The notes: generated from the letters alone by a model not told the origin. 20,562 nt of DNA from Anaerolineales bacterium (GCA_030606845.1 JAUWFP010000015.1:1-20562), one strand, 5' to 3'. Counted from the stretch's first letter, positions 1-8,386 are shown. Numbers and translations: made by a program.

Positions 1-76
1 CGCGGAAAACCTCGATCTCGAAAGCCTTCGGAATTTCAGCGGCGATTGCTTTTCCGTCAATGATCTTTGCCGTCAT
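1..76 (-). CDS. folD: FolD N-terminus, methylenetetrahydrofolate dehydrogenase/cyclohydrolase (partial)
   Basis: Only the first 25 codons are inside the window; the gene runs off the left edge. The start is an ATG at 76, preceded by a good Shine-Dalgarno sequence (AAAGGAG on the minus strand, 82-90). The N-terminus reads MTAKIIDGKAIAAEI, the usual opening of FolD, where an 'A-x-I-I-D-G-K-x-I-A' stretch forms the first strand and helix. FolD interconverts methylene-, methenyl- and formyl-tetrahydrofolate in the cytoplasm. It lies downstream of the kinase gene in the same direction, but a 218-bp gap with promoter-like sequences suggests its own transcription. The identification rests on a short stretch, so it is good but not certain. 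Confidence 0.65.
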   Translation of the reverse strand, partial: MTAKIIDGKAIAAEIPKAFEIEVFR

Positions 77-179
77 ATTCCACTCCTTTAGATTCCTGCA
101 TATACGTAGCTAGTTGAGACACACGATCCAGCCATCCACAAGATACGAGAGAAGGTTCATTATCCATCTTCGCACAATG

Positions 180-209
180 ATTATGGTCTAAAGAACAGGC
201 AATCTTCAA
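180..209 (-). promoter_or_regulatory. Candidate sigma-70 promoter of folD (proximal)
   Basis: On the minus strand a TTGAAG (204-209) is followed after 18 bp by CATAAT (180-185), about 100 bp upstream of the folD start. This matches the housekeeping consensus at 4 of 6 and 5 of 6 positions. Pattern match only. Confidence 0.35.
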
Positions 210-247
210 GTACGGACGTGCCATGGACTACCTGACACTTGTCCTAA

Positions 248-277
248 TTTATAAAATCCGTCGAATCTTTGTTTCAA
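248..277 (-). promoter_or_regulatory. Candidate sigma-70 promoter of folD (distal)
   Basis: On the minus strand TTGAAA (272-277) is followed after 18 bp by TATAAA (248-253). It sits just beyond the kinase stop codon and would give a second, tandem start for folD. The rest of the gap from 77 to 294 holds no ORF, RNA gene or clear terminator that I can see. Confidence 0.35.
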
Positions 278-294
278 AACTTCAAGCGGAAAAC

Positions 295-2376
295 TCAAGG
301 GGAAGGACGCCAAGCAGCGTCGAAATCCCAAAGCGGGTCAGATGTAATCTCCCCGTAATTCGTACAGGTTAAGCTGATGATGGCTATATCGTGATTCTCA
401 CCATCTGGCCAAGTTTCAAACGCAATCCACTGCCCGTCCTCGGACCAGGTTGGCTCCGCCATGGGCTGTACCGCAAGTGGTCCTTCAGGGCAAACCCTGA
501 TAACTCGATACCCCGCTTCTTCAAACGGCGCCACGACCAGTCTGGAGAGGCCGTCAACAACACGTTGGAACAAGACCAAACTGCCATCCGGGGACCATGC
601 CGCGTTTGTGTCTCGTTGCGTGTCGCCTGCCGAGAACTTCACGGCATCTCCTCCTTGAGCGGGCATGATCCAGAGTTCGGTTATTCCACTCAGCGAGCTC
701 GCGAAGATGATCCGATCCCCCGTGGGTGACCACTCAGGCAGGCGGTTGTACGCCAGGTTGTCATTTAGATTCTTGACGTTCTCACCGTCAAGATCCATGG
801 TGAAGATCTGTGGGCGATTGGTCCGGAGCGAAGTGAAGGCAATGCGATTGCCGTTTGGATCCCAAGCAGGATCATAGTCGCCTCCAGGAGCTGTGTGCAA
901 TTGCCTGGGCTCCGAGGCATTACCGATGGAGTCGACGTCGATCAGCCACAAACTCGATCCCGGGTATTGCTCCTGGTTGGCGCGGCAAGGGGAAGTGAAG
1001 ACAAGCCTATCACCCGCCCGTGACCAGGCCGGCTGACAAGCCCCCTCTTCTATATTTGTAAGATGTTTAATGCCTGTTCCGTCAATATTAATGAGATAAA
1101 CCTGCGCTCGACCATCGCGGTTAGAAGCGAATGCGATTTGACCGAGCCCTCCGCCTGTAGACGTCGCGGTAGGTTGTAAAAACGGTGTCGCTGTCGCCTC
1201 GCTTACAACCACAGACGGCGTGTCCGTCCCAGCTAATATCGGTGTTGAAGACGCGACGATAACGGCAATAATTTGAGTTGGTGTCGCACCAGGATCAATA
1301 ATTTCGCTGCCCTCAGAAGTAGCGGAAGTAGGTTGCGGTGGAGGCTGAGATAAGATCCCAACCAACTTTGGACCAAGATCAGGGATGATTACGAACAGCC
1401 CTATCAAAACAACTATGGCCGCCAATCCGACAACCAACGATTTGGGGATGCGGCGTTTTCGAATTCGACGAGAGATTACAGGTTCTGTGCCATCCGTATC
1501 ATCAACATGGGTCGGAATCACAGTTTGCTGCAGATTATCATAATCCCGAACGATTGTCGGGTGCCTGGATCGAGATGCCGATTGCATTGCTGAGGCGAAT
1601 TCGGCGATGGATTGATACCGTTCTGATGGATCCACAGCAAGCGACCTGGATATCACACTCGCCAGAGCGATACTTATCCGTGGGTTTCGTTTCCGAATGG
1701 GGGTTAATTCATCACGGCCCATCGCCCGTTCAAGCGAGTCCTCAGGTACCGTCGCGGTTAAAACGGCATAACAAGTTGCGCCCAGTGAATATACATCGGT
1801 GCGCGAATCAGTTTTCCCTGTTCCGTATTGCTCGGGCGGCGAAAACCCCGGCGTCATCGCCTTCGCCCCGGTCGTTGTCGCCCCACCCTTTTCAACAATC
1901 TTCGCCAAACCAAAATCAACGAGCATCGCCCGATTATCTGGCGTGATCTTGATGTTGCCGGGTTTGAGATCTCTATGCAGGATCGCAGGATTCCGACTGT
2001 GCAAATAAACTAGCGCGTCGCAGATCTCGAGGAACCACGGCAGCGCCTCCTCCTCAGAGATCGATCCTCGCTTCTCAAGTCGCTCACGTAAATCCACCCC
2101 CTTGATGAAATCCATTACCAGGTATTGACCCTCACCCTCGATTACAAAGTGATCGGTAACGCGCGGCATATTGGGATGACGCAAACTGGCAAGGATCGTT
2201 GCCTCACGGCGAAATTGGCGCGCATACTCTTCTGTCGTGAAGAGGTTTTCCTTCACCGCGACAGCGACGCCAAGGTTGATGTCGAAGGCTTTATATACAG
2301 CCCCCATGCCACCCTGGCCTAAAATACCTTCAATGCGATAACGATGGCGGAGTAAGCTTCCAGTCTTTAGGGGCAT
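295..2376 (-). CDS. Membrane Ser/Thr protein kinase with extracytoplasmic TolB/PD40-like propeller
   Basis: This is a Hanks-type protein kinase. Numbering follows the longest frame (start at 2427). I prefer the Met at residue 18 (2376), giving 693 aa, because the upstream residues look non-coding and a TACAAT -10-like box lies at 2418-2423. Visible motifs are the Gly-rich loop GQGGMG (37-42), the ATP-binding Lys in VAVKE (59), the catalytic HRDLKPGN (151-158) and the Mg-binding DFG (171-173), so the kinase should be active. A basic stretch leads into one membrane segment (about 329-348), then a Pro/Thr/Ser linker. The C-terminal 280 residues hold repeated 'W-S-P-x-G-x-x-I-x-F-x-S' blades (for example PAWDPNGNRIAFTS and AAWSPDGSLVLF), a TolB/PD40 beta-propeller expected outside the membrane. 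By architecture it should sense something outside and phosphorylate cytosolic targets; the ligand and substrates are unknown. No strong ribosome-binding site is seen. Confidence 0.9.
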   Translation of the reverse strand: MPLKTGSLLRHRYRIEGILGQGGMGAVYKAFDINLGVAVAVKENLFTTEEYARQFRREATILASLRHPNMPRVTDHFVIEGEGQYLVMDFIKGVDLRERLEKRGSISEEEALPWFLEICDALVYLHSRNPAILHRDLKPGNIKITPDNRAMLVDFGLAKIVEKGGATTTGAKAMTPGFSPPEQYGTGKTDSRTDVYSLGATCYAVLTATVPEDSLERAMGRDELTPIRKRNPRISIALASVISRSLAVDPSERYQSIAEFASAMQSASRSRHPTIVRDYDNLQQTVIPTHVDDTDGTEPVISRRIRKRRIPKSLVVGLAAIVVLIGLFVIIPDLGPKLVGILSQPPPQPTSATSEGSEIIDPGATPTQIIAVIVASSTPILAGTDTPSVVVSEATATPFLQPTATSTGGGLGQIAFASNRDGRAQVYLINIDGTGIKHLTNIEEGACQPAWSRAGDRLVFTSPCRANQEQYPGSSLWLIDVDSIGNASEPRQLHTAPGGDYDPAWDPNGNRIAFTSLRTNRPQIFTMDLDGENVKNLNDNLAYNRLPEWSPTGDRIIFASSLSGITELWIMPAQGGDAVKFSAGDTQRDTNAAWSPDGSLVLFQRVVDGLSRLVVAPFEEAGYRVIRVCPEGPLAVQPMAEPTWSEDGQWIAFETWPDGENHDIAIISLTCTNYGEITSDPLWDFDAAWRPSP

Positions 2377-2581
2377 TAAGGTCTCAGTCGAAAAGAACGA
2401 ACGCGCTAACCTCGTCAATTGTAGCAAACGGTCAATGATTTGACTACCATTAACCTGGATCGAAGGGTTACTGTAAGTGTTTAGGAAGTTAGAATGGAGA
2501 AAGACCCATTAATTGCGAACCCTGGAATTTGATTCCATAAAAGAGAGCCATCTCACAGTTTCTGTGCTAAAAAGAGAGTAT

Positions 2582-3586
2582 ATGACAATACCGACGTCTA
2601 CTCAAATTGACTCACCTGATTATATACCACGCCATCTCACGAAAAATCCAGCCCGTGGTCTCTTAATTGTGGCGATCACGCTTTCCACCCTTCTCATTAG
2701 CGGGTGTTCAAGCGGTCAATCGGCCTCCCCCCCTACCCCCACCGCGTTATCTGCACAACTCGAACAGAACTCTCACCCGAAAATCACGGAGGAAACTACA
2801 GCGCTTCCCTTGCCCATCGCGACCCCCACCCCGGCTTCTTCCCCAACGATTGCCCCAACACCAAGCCCATTCTTGCGCGGTCCAATCGTCATCGGCACTT
2901 CCGTTGCCGGTCGGGAATTGGAGGTCTTCCAATTCGGTTCCGGCGATTCTCAGAGGATGATCGTCGCCGGAATTCATGGCGGTTATGAAGGGAACACGAT
3001 CCGACTTGCAGATGAACTGATCCAGGTTCTGACAGCGAAACCGGATTTGATTCCACCCACAGTCACGCTGTACATCCTGCGCTCGCTTAACCCCGATGGA
3101 GAAGCTCGATCTGAAAGTTATAAGGGCCGGACCAATGAGAACCTTGTTGACTTGAATCGAAACTGGCCCGCATACTGGCAGTCAACCTGGCCCCTGGAGG
3201 GTTGTTGGACCTACACCTATGTTTCAGGTGGGAGCCATCCTGCTTCCGAACCTGAAACGCGCGCCTTAATGAATTTCTTGTTGACGTACCGGATCGAAGC
3301 GTTGATCTCCTACCACAGCGCAGTACTGGGCATCTTCCCCGGTGGTCAGCCTCCGGATCCCGCTTCAATCAGCCTTGCGGAAGCCATCTCAAAAGTAAGC
3401 GATTACCCCTACCCGCCCATTGAGACCGGCTGCCAGTACACCGGTCAGCTCATTGACTGGGCTTCGCTGCAAGGCATCGCTGCAGTGGACATTGAACTGA
3501 CCAATCATGAGGATACCGATTTGTGGCAGAACTTAAAAGTACTTGAAACATTCCTCACCTGGGATCAAGCTCAACCCAACCCTTAG
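2582..3586 (+). CDS. M14-type zinc carboxypeptidase-like lipoprotein
   Basis: The open frame extends up to a TTG at 2513, but the ATG at 2582 (residue 24 of that frame) is the likely start. It leaves a basic N-region, a hydrophobic segment (about 49-62 of the long frame) and a lipobox LISGC with the lipidated Cys at 65, so the protein is exported and anchored. A Pro/Thr-rich linker follows (71-120). The catalytic domain matches the metallocarboxypeptidase M14 fold: H-x-x-E-like zinc ligands in IHGGYEG (H155, E159), LNPDG, the substrate-binding DLNRNW (R216), the third zinc ligand in ISYHSA (H268) and the catalytic Glu in DIELTNH (E328). It most resembles the MpaA / gamma-D-glutamyl-diamino-acid peptidase branch, so a cell-wall peptide is a reasonable substrate; this is inferred. 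It is divergent from the kinase gene. The ribosome-binding site is weak. Confidence 0.82.
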   Translation: MTIPTSTQIDSPDYIPRHLTKNPARGLLIVAITLSTLLISGCSSGQSASPPTPTALSAQLEQNSHPKITEETTALPLPIATPTPASSPTIAPTPSPFLRGPIVIGTSVAGRELEVFQFGSGDSQRMIVAGIHGGYEGNTIRLADELIQVLTAKPDLIPPTVTLYILRSLNPDGEARSESYKGRTNENLVDLNRNWPAYWQSTWPLEGCWTYTYVSGGSHPASEPETRALMNFLLTYRIEALISYHSAVLGIFPGGQPPDPASISLAEAISKVSDYPYPPIETGCQYTGQLIDWASLQGIAAVDIELTNHEDTDLWQNLKVLETFLTWDQAQPNP

Positions 3587-3660
3587 ATGGATATGCTGCC
3601 CGCGCTGCAAACGTCGCGCCCCAACTCTCCTGTTTTAGAACTAAAAAATACTAGAGAAAG

Positions 3661-3705
3661 AAAACCGCCTCGGGGACATGCTCTCATGTCATTCGAGGCG
3701 GTCTT
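3661..3705 (-). terminator. Rho-independent terminator, best read on the minus strand
   Basis: A perfect 9-bp stem (3664-3672 with 3694-3702) encloses a nested 5-bp hairpin (3676-3680 with 3685-3689). On the minus strand the stem is followed by a T-rich run (complement of the A-rich 3655-3664), as expected for a terminator of the membrane-protein gene ending at 3772. On the plus strand the T tract is weak, but the hairpin may also help end the carboxypeptidase transcript. Confidence 0.75.
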
Positions 3706-3771
3706 CGTACATCTAGATCTCCTGGATCTGAAGGATCAAGTATGCACTTCTTCAAATCACGCAATCTCAAA

Positions 3772-4290
3772 TCAGGCTGGTGACTCCTCCTGATTCCTCA
3801 TCCGCTTCGCACGGTAAAGCTCCATGAGATACAGGATGAAAGCTCCAAATCCTCGTAAACCGAGATAGGGAAAAAGACCGAACCAGCCAATATAGGGCAC
3901 CAAGCAAGCCAAGATTACTAACCCGGAACCAGAGGCTTGCAGTTTCCACCCCTCTTTTCCCGGGAAAACCAGACCGGCGATCAAACGCACCATCCCGGCG
4001 AGGCCAAAAACGATGCCCACTGCGACGAATATACCGACGAGGAATCCTGGCACAGCGAGCACAATACCAAATACAGAGTTTTCAGCCAGGCCTACCAAGC
4101 CAATCCCAATTGCAGCCAGGAAAGCCATGTTAACCAATCCGACCCAAAAGGCTTTACCTGGCTTTTCTTCTGCCGATCGCGTGATACCTTCGACCAACTC
4201 TCCGAAAAGCGCCTCGAGGGTGATAAAGAATGCAGCCAGGCAGAAGCCGATTAAAACCACCAGTATCGTAAGAAGAAACGGTTGATCCAT
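3772..4290 (-). CDS. Small polytopic membrane protein of unknown function
   Basis: 172 aa with about four or five hydrophobic segments (roughly 3-25, 48-70, 73-105 and 123-155) and a short basic C-terminal tail ending in KRMRNQEESPA. The ATG at 4290 has a strong ribosome-binding site (GAGGAGG, 8 bases upstream on the minus strand). I do not recognise a family and see no catalytic motif. It lies 108 bp after the anti-sigma factor gene in the same direction, has its own promoter-like sequence, and ends at a clear terminator. It could belong to the sigma-factor regulon, but nothing in the sequence proves this. Confidence 0.75.
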   Translation of the reverse strand: MDQPFLLTILVVLIGFCLAAFFITLEALFGELVEGITRSAEEKPGKAFWVGLVNMAFLAAIGIGLVGLAENSVFGIVLAVPGFLVGIFVAVGIVFGLAGMVRLIAGLVFPGKEGWKLQASGSGLVILACLVPYIGWFGLFPYLGLRGFGAFILYLMELYRAKRMRNQEESPA

Positions 4291-4316
4291 TGTATATGCC
4301 TCCTCAATATTCCCTT

Positions 4317-4345
4317 TTTAGATTGTGTTAGAACGTAACCGTCAA
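4317..4345 (-). promoter_or_regulatory. Candidate promoter of the small membrane-protein gene
   Basis: On the minus strand TTGACG (340-345 of the 4000s, i.e. 4340-4345) is followed after 17 bp by TCTAAA (4317-4322), just upstream of the gene starting at 4290. The -35 box is near consensus and the -10 box is moderate. Confidence 0.4.
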
Positions 4346-4398
4346 AGCTAATTCCTGTTCTTCCTAACAGCACTTCTGCTGCAATTGACGAGAGTTTC

Positions 4399-4986
4399 TC
4401 AAGGCTGAATATGCCCATTCGCTGGCTGCCGGAGCAAGAGTCCATTGCCTAAGAGCCAAAGCAAGGTCATCCCACCAACCGCCAGAGCGAGCGGAAGTCC
4501 TGAGATCGGCCAATCTATCGCTGGCATGGACAGCGTGGCGATCCACTGGATGTGAATCCAGTTTAGGAACTCTCTCACAAAAAGGATTCCTTGTGCGGAA
4601 AGATCCTCGAATTTTCGCAATGGCTCGAGGAGCTGCACAAGGGAATACCTGTTTACAAGTTCCAGGGATATTCTTGGCCAGATGGCGATGAACACGATGA
4701 TTGCGACGGCGAGCTGAGCCATTAATACCCGGTACAAGTAAGGTTTTCTATCTTCCTTTAGAGAAATGGAGCGGATGACTCTCGCTGAGATATCGTGCGT
4801 CAACGGCTCATCCGGCAGGCGCTCCATCTCTGAATACAGGTATTTCAAGCTCGCGTACTTTGCGGCGCAGTCATCACATTGCGCAAGGTGCAGTTCCAGT
4901 CTCTCACGATCCTCATCTGCAAGCACATCGTCTAGATACTCTTGCAAAGCCCATTCACCATGGTGATTCATACGATCTTCAGACAT
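4399..4986 (-). CDS. Anti-sigma factor with zf-HC2 zinc-binding domain
   Basis: 195 aa. The N-terminal 45 residues have the zinc-binding anti-sigma pattern H-x3-C-x2-C (H33, C37, C40 in HLAQCDDC). A membrane segment at about 87-104 is followed by an extracytoplasmic stretch and a second hydrophobic segment at 163-185, so both ends may be cytoplasmic. Proteins of this layout hold their ECF sigma factor inactive at the membrane until a signal releases it. The ATG overlaps the stop codon of the sigma gene by 8 bases (ATGTCTGA at 4979-4986 on the minus strand), so the two are translationally coupled and are surely partners. The inducing signal is unknown. Confidence 0.88.
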   Translation of the reverse strand: MSEDRMNHHGEWALQEYLDDVLADEDRERLELHLAQCDDCAAKYASLKYLYSEMERLPDEPLTHDISARVIRSISLKEDRKPYLYRVLMAQLAVAIIVFIAIWPRISLELVNRYSLVQLLEPLRKFEDLSAQGILFVREFLNWIHIQWIATLSMPAIDWPISGLPLALAVGGMTLLWLLGNGLLLRQPANGHIQP

Positions 4987-5524
4987 CCGTTGCTATCCTC
5001 TGCGCTAAAGATTTGCGCGCCCGAAACAGGTGACTCTTCACATCACTGAGGGGGATATTCAATGCTTTTGATATCTCCAAATAGCTCAGTTCCTGAAAGT
5101 GGCGTAACTCGATCACGGCTCGATAATTCGCCGGCAGCATACTTATTGCCTGTCGCAACGATGCGTTTCGTTCATGATCTTCCTGAGCGCGCTCAGGGCC
5201 ACGTTCCTTTGAGACTGCCAGTTCAAACTCGTCATCCAGTGGTAATACATAACGCCGATTGCGGTTGATGTAATTCAGGCAGAGATTCACCGCGATCCTC
5301 CGCGCCCATGGGATAAAGGGGCGATCACAATCGTAGGAGTCAAGATGAGAATGCACTCGGATAAAAGTCTCCTGAGTTAAATCCTCCGCATCATGCGGAT
5401 CTCCCAACATGCGATAGCATACGTTGAAGACTAAGCCCTGATAGCGGCGGACCAAGTCACCATATGCCTCCAGCTCACCACGCTTCGTTCGGAGTACAAG
5501 GCTCCGGTCGGAAGGATTTTCCAT
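4979..5524 (-). CDS. ECF-family RNA polymerase sigma factor
   Basis: 181 aa with the two ECF domains. Sigma region 2 spans about 18-86 and includes the core-binding and -10-reading part around GDPHDAEDLTQETFIRV (41-57). Sigma region 4 spans about 122-174, with LPANYRAVIELRHFQELSY and the helix-turn-helix ISKALNIPLSDVKSHLFRARKSL. It directs RNA polymerase to a small regulon under control of the overlapping anti-sigma factor. The ATG at 5524 is followed directly by recognisable sigma sequence; the ribosome-binding site is poor. I could not identify a convincing ECF-type autoregulatory promoter upstream. Confidence 0.93.
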   Translation of the reverse strand: MENPSDRSLVLRTKRGELEAYGDLVRRYQGLVFNVCYRMLGDPHDAEDLTQETFIRVHSHLDSYDCDRPFIPWARRIAVNLCLNYINRNRRYVLPLDDEFELAVSKERGPERAQEDHERNASLRQAISMLPANYRAVIELRHFQELSYLEISKALNIPLSDVKSHLFRARKSLAQRIATDV

Positions 5525-5592
5525 GCCTATACATTACTACACGATTAAGGGAGGATATGTTGCAGTTCGTTAACAAAACCGCAACCTGCGAC

Positions 5593-5609
5593 CGGAAGCA
5601 GAGCTTCCG
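5593..5609. repeat. Short inverted repeat between the ECF sigma gene and nfuA
   Basis: A perfect 7-bp inverted repeat (CGGAAGC, AGA, GCTTCCG) in the 165-bp divergent intergenic region. It could be an operator or a transcript hairpin in the 5' leader of the sigma gene. Function unknown. Confidence 0.4.
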
Positions 5610-5662
5610 CACTCCACATAAGACCAACATCCCTTTTTCCCAAAGGTATCCATGCTTTACGG

Positions 5663-5668
5663 TATAAT
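5663..5668 (+). promoter_or_regulatory. Consensus -10 box of the nfuA promoter
   Basis: A perfect TATAAT sits 22 bases before the ATG at 5690, with an AGGAGG ribosome-binding site at 5679-5684 between them. No good -35 hexamer is visible at the right distance, so the promoter may be activator-dependent. The implied leader is very short. Confidence 0.45.
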
Positions 5669-5689
5669 CGCCGGCATTAGGAGGGTTTC

Positions 5690-6283
5690 ATGATTGAGAT
5701 TACAGAAAACGCCGAGAAGGCAATCAAGGGTTTATTGCAGGATGAGAGTAAATCAGGAATGTCCTTGCGGATACAGATCGTAGGTCGCGGGCCAGGAGGG
5801 TTCCAATACGCGGTGAAGTTTGTGCCCGAGGAAGATCAATCTGCCGATGATGAAGCAATTCAATGTGATGGCTTCAAAGTCCTAGTCGATCCTGAGACCG
5901 TACCCAATTTTAAGGACTCGACGCTGGACTATAAAGAAGACGATTTCCAGCGAGGCTTTCTGATCGATAACCCCAATCCTGTTTGGAAGGACGCAGACGC
6001 GCAGGCAGTTCAAGAGCTATTGGACACCAAGATCAATCCCGGCCTGGCTTCCCACGGAGGTTTTGTGGCTTTACTCGACTATAAGGACGATACCGCTTAT
6101 ATCACCTTCGGCGGTGGTTGTCAGGGCTGCGGGCTTGTCGATGTGACGCTTAAGGATGGGGTAGAGGTTACAATTAAAGAAGCCCTGCCTCAGGTGAAGA
6201 AAGTCGTGGATACGACCGACCATACCTCAGGAAAGAATCCTTTCTACAATGATGATGGGAAGGGAAATTCAGCGCTCTCCTGA
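5690..6283 (+). CDS. nfuA: NfuA-type iron-sulfur cluster carrier
   Basis: 197 aa with two domains. Residues 1-95 resemble the A-type (IscA/HesB) carrier fold but lack the conserved C-terminal Cys-x-Cys; the only Cys is C59. Residues about 105-175 are a NifU C-terminal (Nfu) domain with the cluster-binding CxxC in FGGGCQGCGLVDVTL (C144, C147). This arrangement of a degenerate A-type domain plus an active Nfu domain is known from NfuA, which receives 4Fe-4S clusters and passes them to apo-enzymes in the cytoplasm. A strong AGGAGG six bases from the ATG fixes the start. The gene stands alone, bounded by its own promoter box and a terminator shared with gyrB. Confidence 0.88.
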   Translation: MIEITENAEKAIKGLLQDESKSGMSLRIQIVGRGPGGFQYAVKFVPEEDQSADDEAIQCDGFKVLVDPETVPNFKDSTLDYKEDDFQRGFLIDNPNPVWKDADAQAVQELLDTKINPGLASHGGFVALLDYKDDTAYITFGGGCQGCGLVDVTLKDGVEVTIKEALPQVKKVVDTTDHTSGKNPFYNDDGKGNSALS

Positions 6284-6320
6284 CAACTGCTCAACTCATC
6301 ATAATAAAATCGAGAACACA

Positions 6321-6356
6321 AAAGGGGCTCCGAGAATACCTTCGGAGCCCCTTTTT
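6321..6356. terminator. Bidirectional Rho-independent terminator between nfuA and gyrB
   Basis: A perfect 13-bp stem (6321-6333 with 6342-6354) with an 8-base loop. It has A-rich sequence on the left and a T run on the right, so it works in both directions for the convergent nfuA and gyrB genes. Confidence 0.93.
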
Positions 6357-6373
6357 ATATTGGCTTCACTGGT

Positions 6374-8302
6374 TCAAACATCCAAATTGCGCACTTCCTT
6401 CGCATGCGTTTGGATGAATCTACGTCGCGGCGGCACGGCGGCGCCCATTAGCATGTCAAACGTCCGATCTGCCGCTGCCGCATCTTCGATCGTAACTTGG
6501 AGCAGGATCCGATTGGCGGGGTCCATCGTCGTATCCCAAAGCTGCTCCGGATTCATCTCGCCTAAGCCCTTGTAGCGCGAGAGTGAAACGCGATCCCCAC
6601 TTACACCCAATCCCTTGATAATCTGTTCCCTTTCGGCTTCGGTGTAAGCGTAATGGATCTTTTTCTTGTAACTAATACGATAAAGAGGCGGCTGGGCAAC
6701 GAAGAGGTGCCCAGCCTCAATCAGCTGATTCATATAGCGGAAGAAGAAAGTCAGGAGCAGTGTGCGAATATGGCTGCCATCCACATCAGCATCGGTCATA
6801 ATAATGACCCGCCCATATCGCAAGCCCTCGAGGTTAAAAGTCTCACCAATGCTAGTTCCCAACGCGGAGATCATCGCTTTGACTTCGTTGTTGGAGAGGA
6901 TTTTATCCAACCTGGCTCGCTCGGTGTTCAGAATCTTACCCCGAAGCGGCAGGATGGCTTGGAAATGTCGATCCCGGCCCATCTTCGCCGTACCACCCGC
7001 TGAATTGCCCTCGACGATATAGAGTTCACACTTATTCGGATCTCGTTCTGAGCAATCCGCCAGCTTCCCCGGAAGCGTCATGCTCTCCAGTACACTCTTA
7101 CGGATAACCAGGTCTCGCGCTTTCTTTGCGGCATCTCTCGCCCTTGCGGATGTCAGGCATTTCTGCACGACTGCCTTCGCCGCTCTCGGATTTTCTTCCA
7201 GGAATTCATAGAAAGCCTCACCCAACACCTGCTGGACCTGGGTCTGGACCTCCGCGTTCATCAACTTCACCTTGGTCTGACTTTCAAACTGGGGATCGCG
7301 ATGTTTGATGCTGACGATCGCCGTAAGCCCTTCGCGTGTATCATCGCCGCTAAAATTCGGGTCCGTATCTTTCAGCAAGTTGTTCTTGCGAGAATAATCG
7401 TTGATCGTTCTCGTGATTGCTGCCCGGAGTCCCGTCAGATGGGTACCGCCATCGATTGTGTTGATCGTATTGGCGAAGGAATACACAGACTCAGCATATG
7501 CATCTGTATATTGAAGTGCGACCTCAATTCCAGTCCCGTCCGTCTCCTTCTCGACGTGAACCACGGGGTGTAGTACTCCCCTATTGTGATTAAGATACGC
7601 GACGAAAGAGCTAATCCCGCCTTCGAAGAAGAATGTCATCTCTCGGCCGTCGCGCTCGTCGAGCAAATGAATGGCAACACCCCGGGTGACAAACGCCATC
7701 TCTCGGAAACGTTGAATGAGACTCTCATAGCGATACTCGAAGTCCCCTTTGAAAATCGTCCGGTCAAACATGAATGTGGTTTTTGTGCCCGTCTCATCTT
7801 TCGAGACTTTTCCGATAGCCTTAACCGGGTCCATTGGAGCGCCTCGTTCATAGCGCTGGAAGTAGATCTTACCGTCCCGCTTGACCTCCACTTCGCACCA
7901 CTCAGAAAGTGCATTTACAGCCGAGACACCAACGCCGTGCAGCCCACCGGAGACCTTGTAGCCATCCCCGCCGAACTTTGCGCCGGCATGCAGTATGGTC
8001 ATTACGATTTCGAGGGCGGATTTTTTCTGCTCTGGGTGCTTATCGACAGGGATGCCGCGCCCATTGTCTTCGACAGATACGCTGCAATCGGGATGGATCA
8101 CGATATCGATTTGATCACAGGCACCGGCAAGCGCCTCGTCAATTGAGTTGTCTACGACTTCATATACCAGATGATGAAGCGCTTTTATATCCGTGCCGCC
8201 AACATACATACCCGGTCGACGGCGGACAGCCTCTAAGCCCTCCAAGACCTGGATATCTTTTGCTGCGTAGCTGCTTACTTTTTTTTGAGACCGCTTGGCC
8301 AC
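6374..8302 (-). CDS. gyrB: DNA gyrase subunit B (type IIA topoisomerase ATPase/TOPRIM subunit)
   Basis: 642 aa. The GHKL ATPase domain shows EVVDNSIDEALAG (48-60), DNGRGIP (79-85) and the GG-LHGVG lid (119-124). The transducer domain carries SIKHRDPQFESQTK (331-344). The TOPRIM domain has EGNSAGG (431-437), PLRGKILN (452-459) and MTDADVDGSHIRT (502-514), followed by RYKGLGEMNP and the usual C-terminal end RNLDV. With GyrA it introduces negative supercoils. The start is GTG at 8302, with GAGGAG eight bases upstream. The metal ligands E431, D504 and D506 are intact, but the residue aligned with E. coli D426 is Asn (N433). ParE cannot be wholly excluded, but length, ending and similarity favour GyrB. 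Confidence 0.93.
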   Translation of the reverse strand: MAKRSQKKVSSYAAKDIQVLEGLEAVRRRPGMYVGGTDIKALHHLVYEVVDNSIDEALAGACDQIDIVIHPDCSVSVEDNGRGIPVDKHPEQKKSALEIVMTILHAGAKFGGDGYKVSGGLHGVGVSAVNALSEWCEVEVKRDGKIYFQRYERGAPMDPVKAIGKVSKDETGTKTTFMFDRTIFKGDFEYRYESLIQRFREMAFVTRGVAIHLLDERDGREMTFFFEGGISSFVAYLNHNRGVLHPVVHVEKETDGTGIEVALQYTDAYAESVYSFANTINTIDGGTHLTGLRAAITRTINDYSRKNNLLKDTDPNFSGDDTREGLTAIVSIKHRDPQFESQTKVKLMNAEVQTQVQQVLGEAFYEFLEENPRAAKAVVQKCLTSARARDAAKKARDLVIRKSVLESMTLPGKLADCSERDPNKCELYIVEGNSAGGTAKMGRDRHFQAILPLRGKILNTERARLDKILSNNEVKAMISALGTSIGETFNLEGLRYGRVIIMTDADVDGSHIRTLLLTFFFRYMNQLIEAGHLFVAQPPLYRISYKKKIHYAYTEAEREQIIKGLGVSGDRVSLSRYKGLGEMNPEQLWDTTMDPANRILLQVTIEDAAAADRTFDMLMGAAVPPRRRFIQTHAKEVRNLDV

Positions 8303-8386
8303 GTTGCGTTCTCCTCTCTCTATTCCCTATTGGTCATCAACAGGGTTAATTTACCGGCTTACTCCAAGTAAAAAATATACCTTTAC

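Noticed and set aside
7586..8146. A 186-codon plus-strand open frame
   Set aside because: It is antisense to the conserved ATPase part of gyrB and has no ribosome-binding site or recognisable domain.
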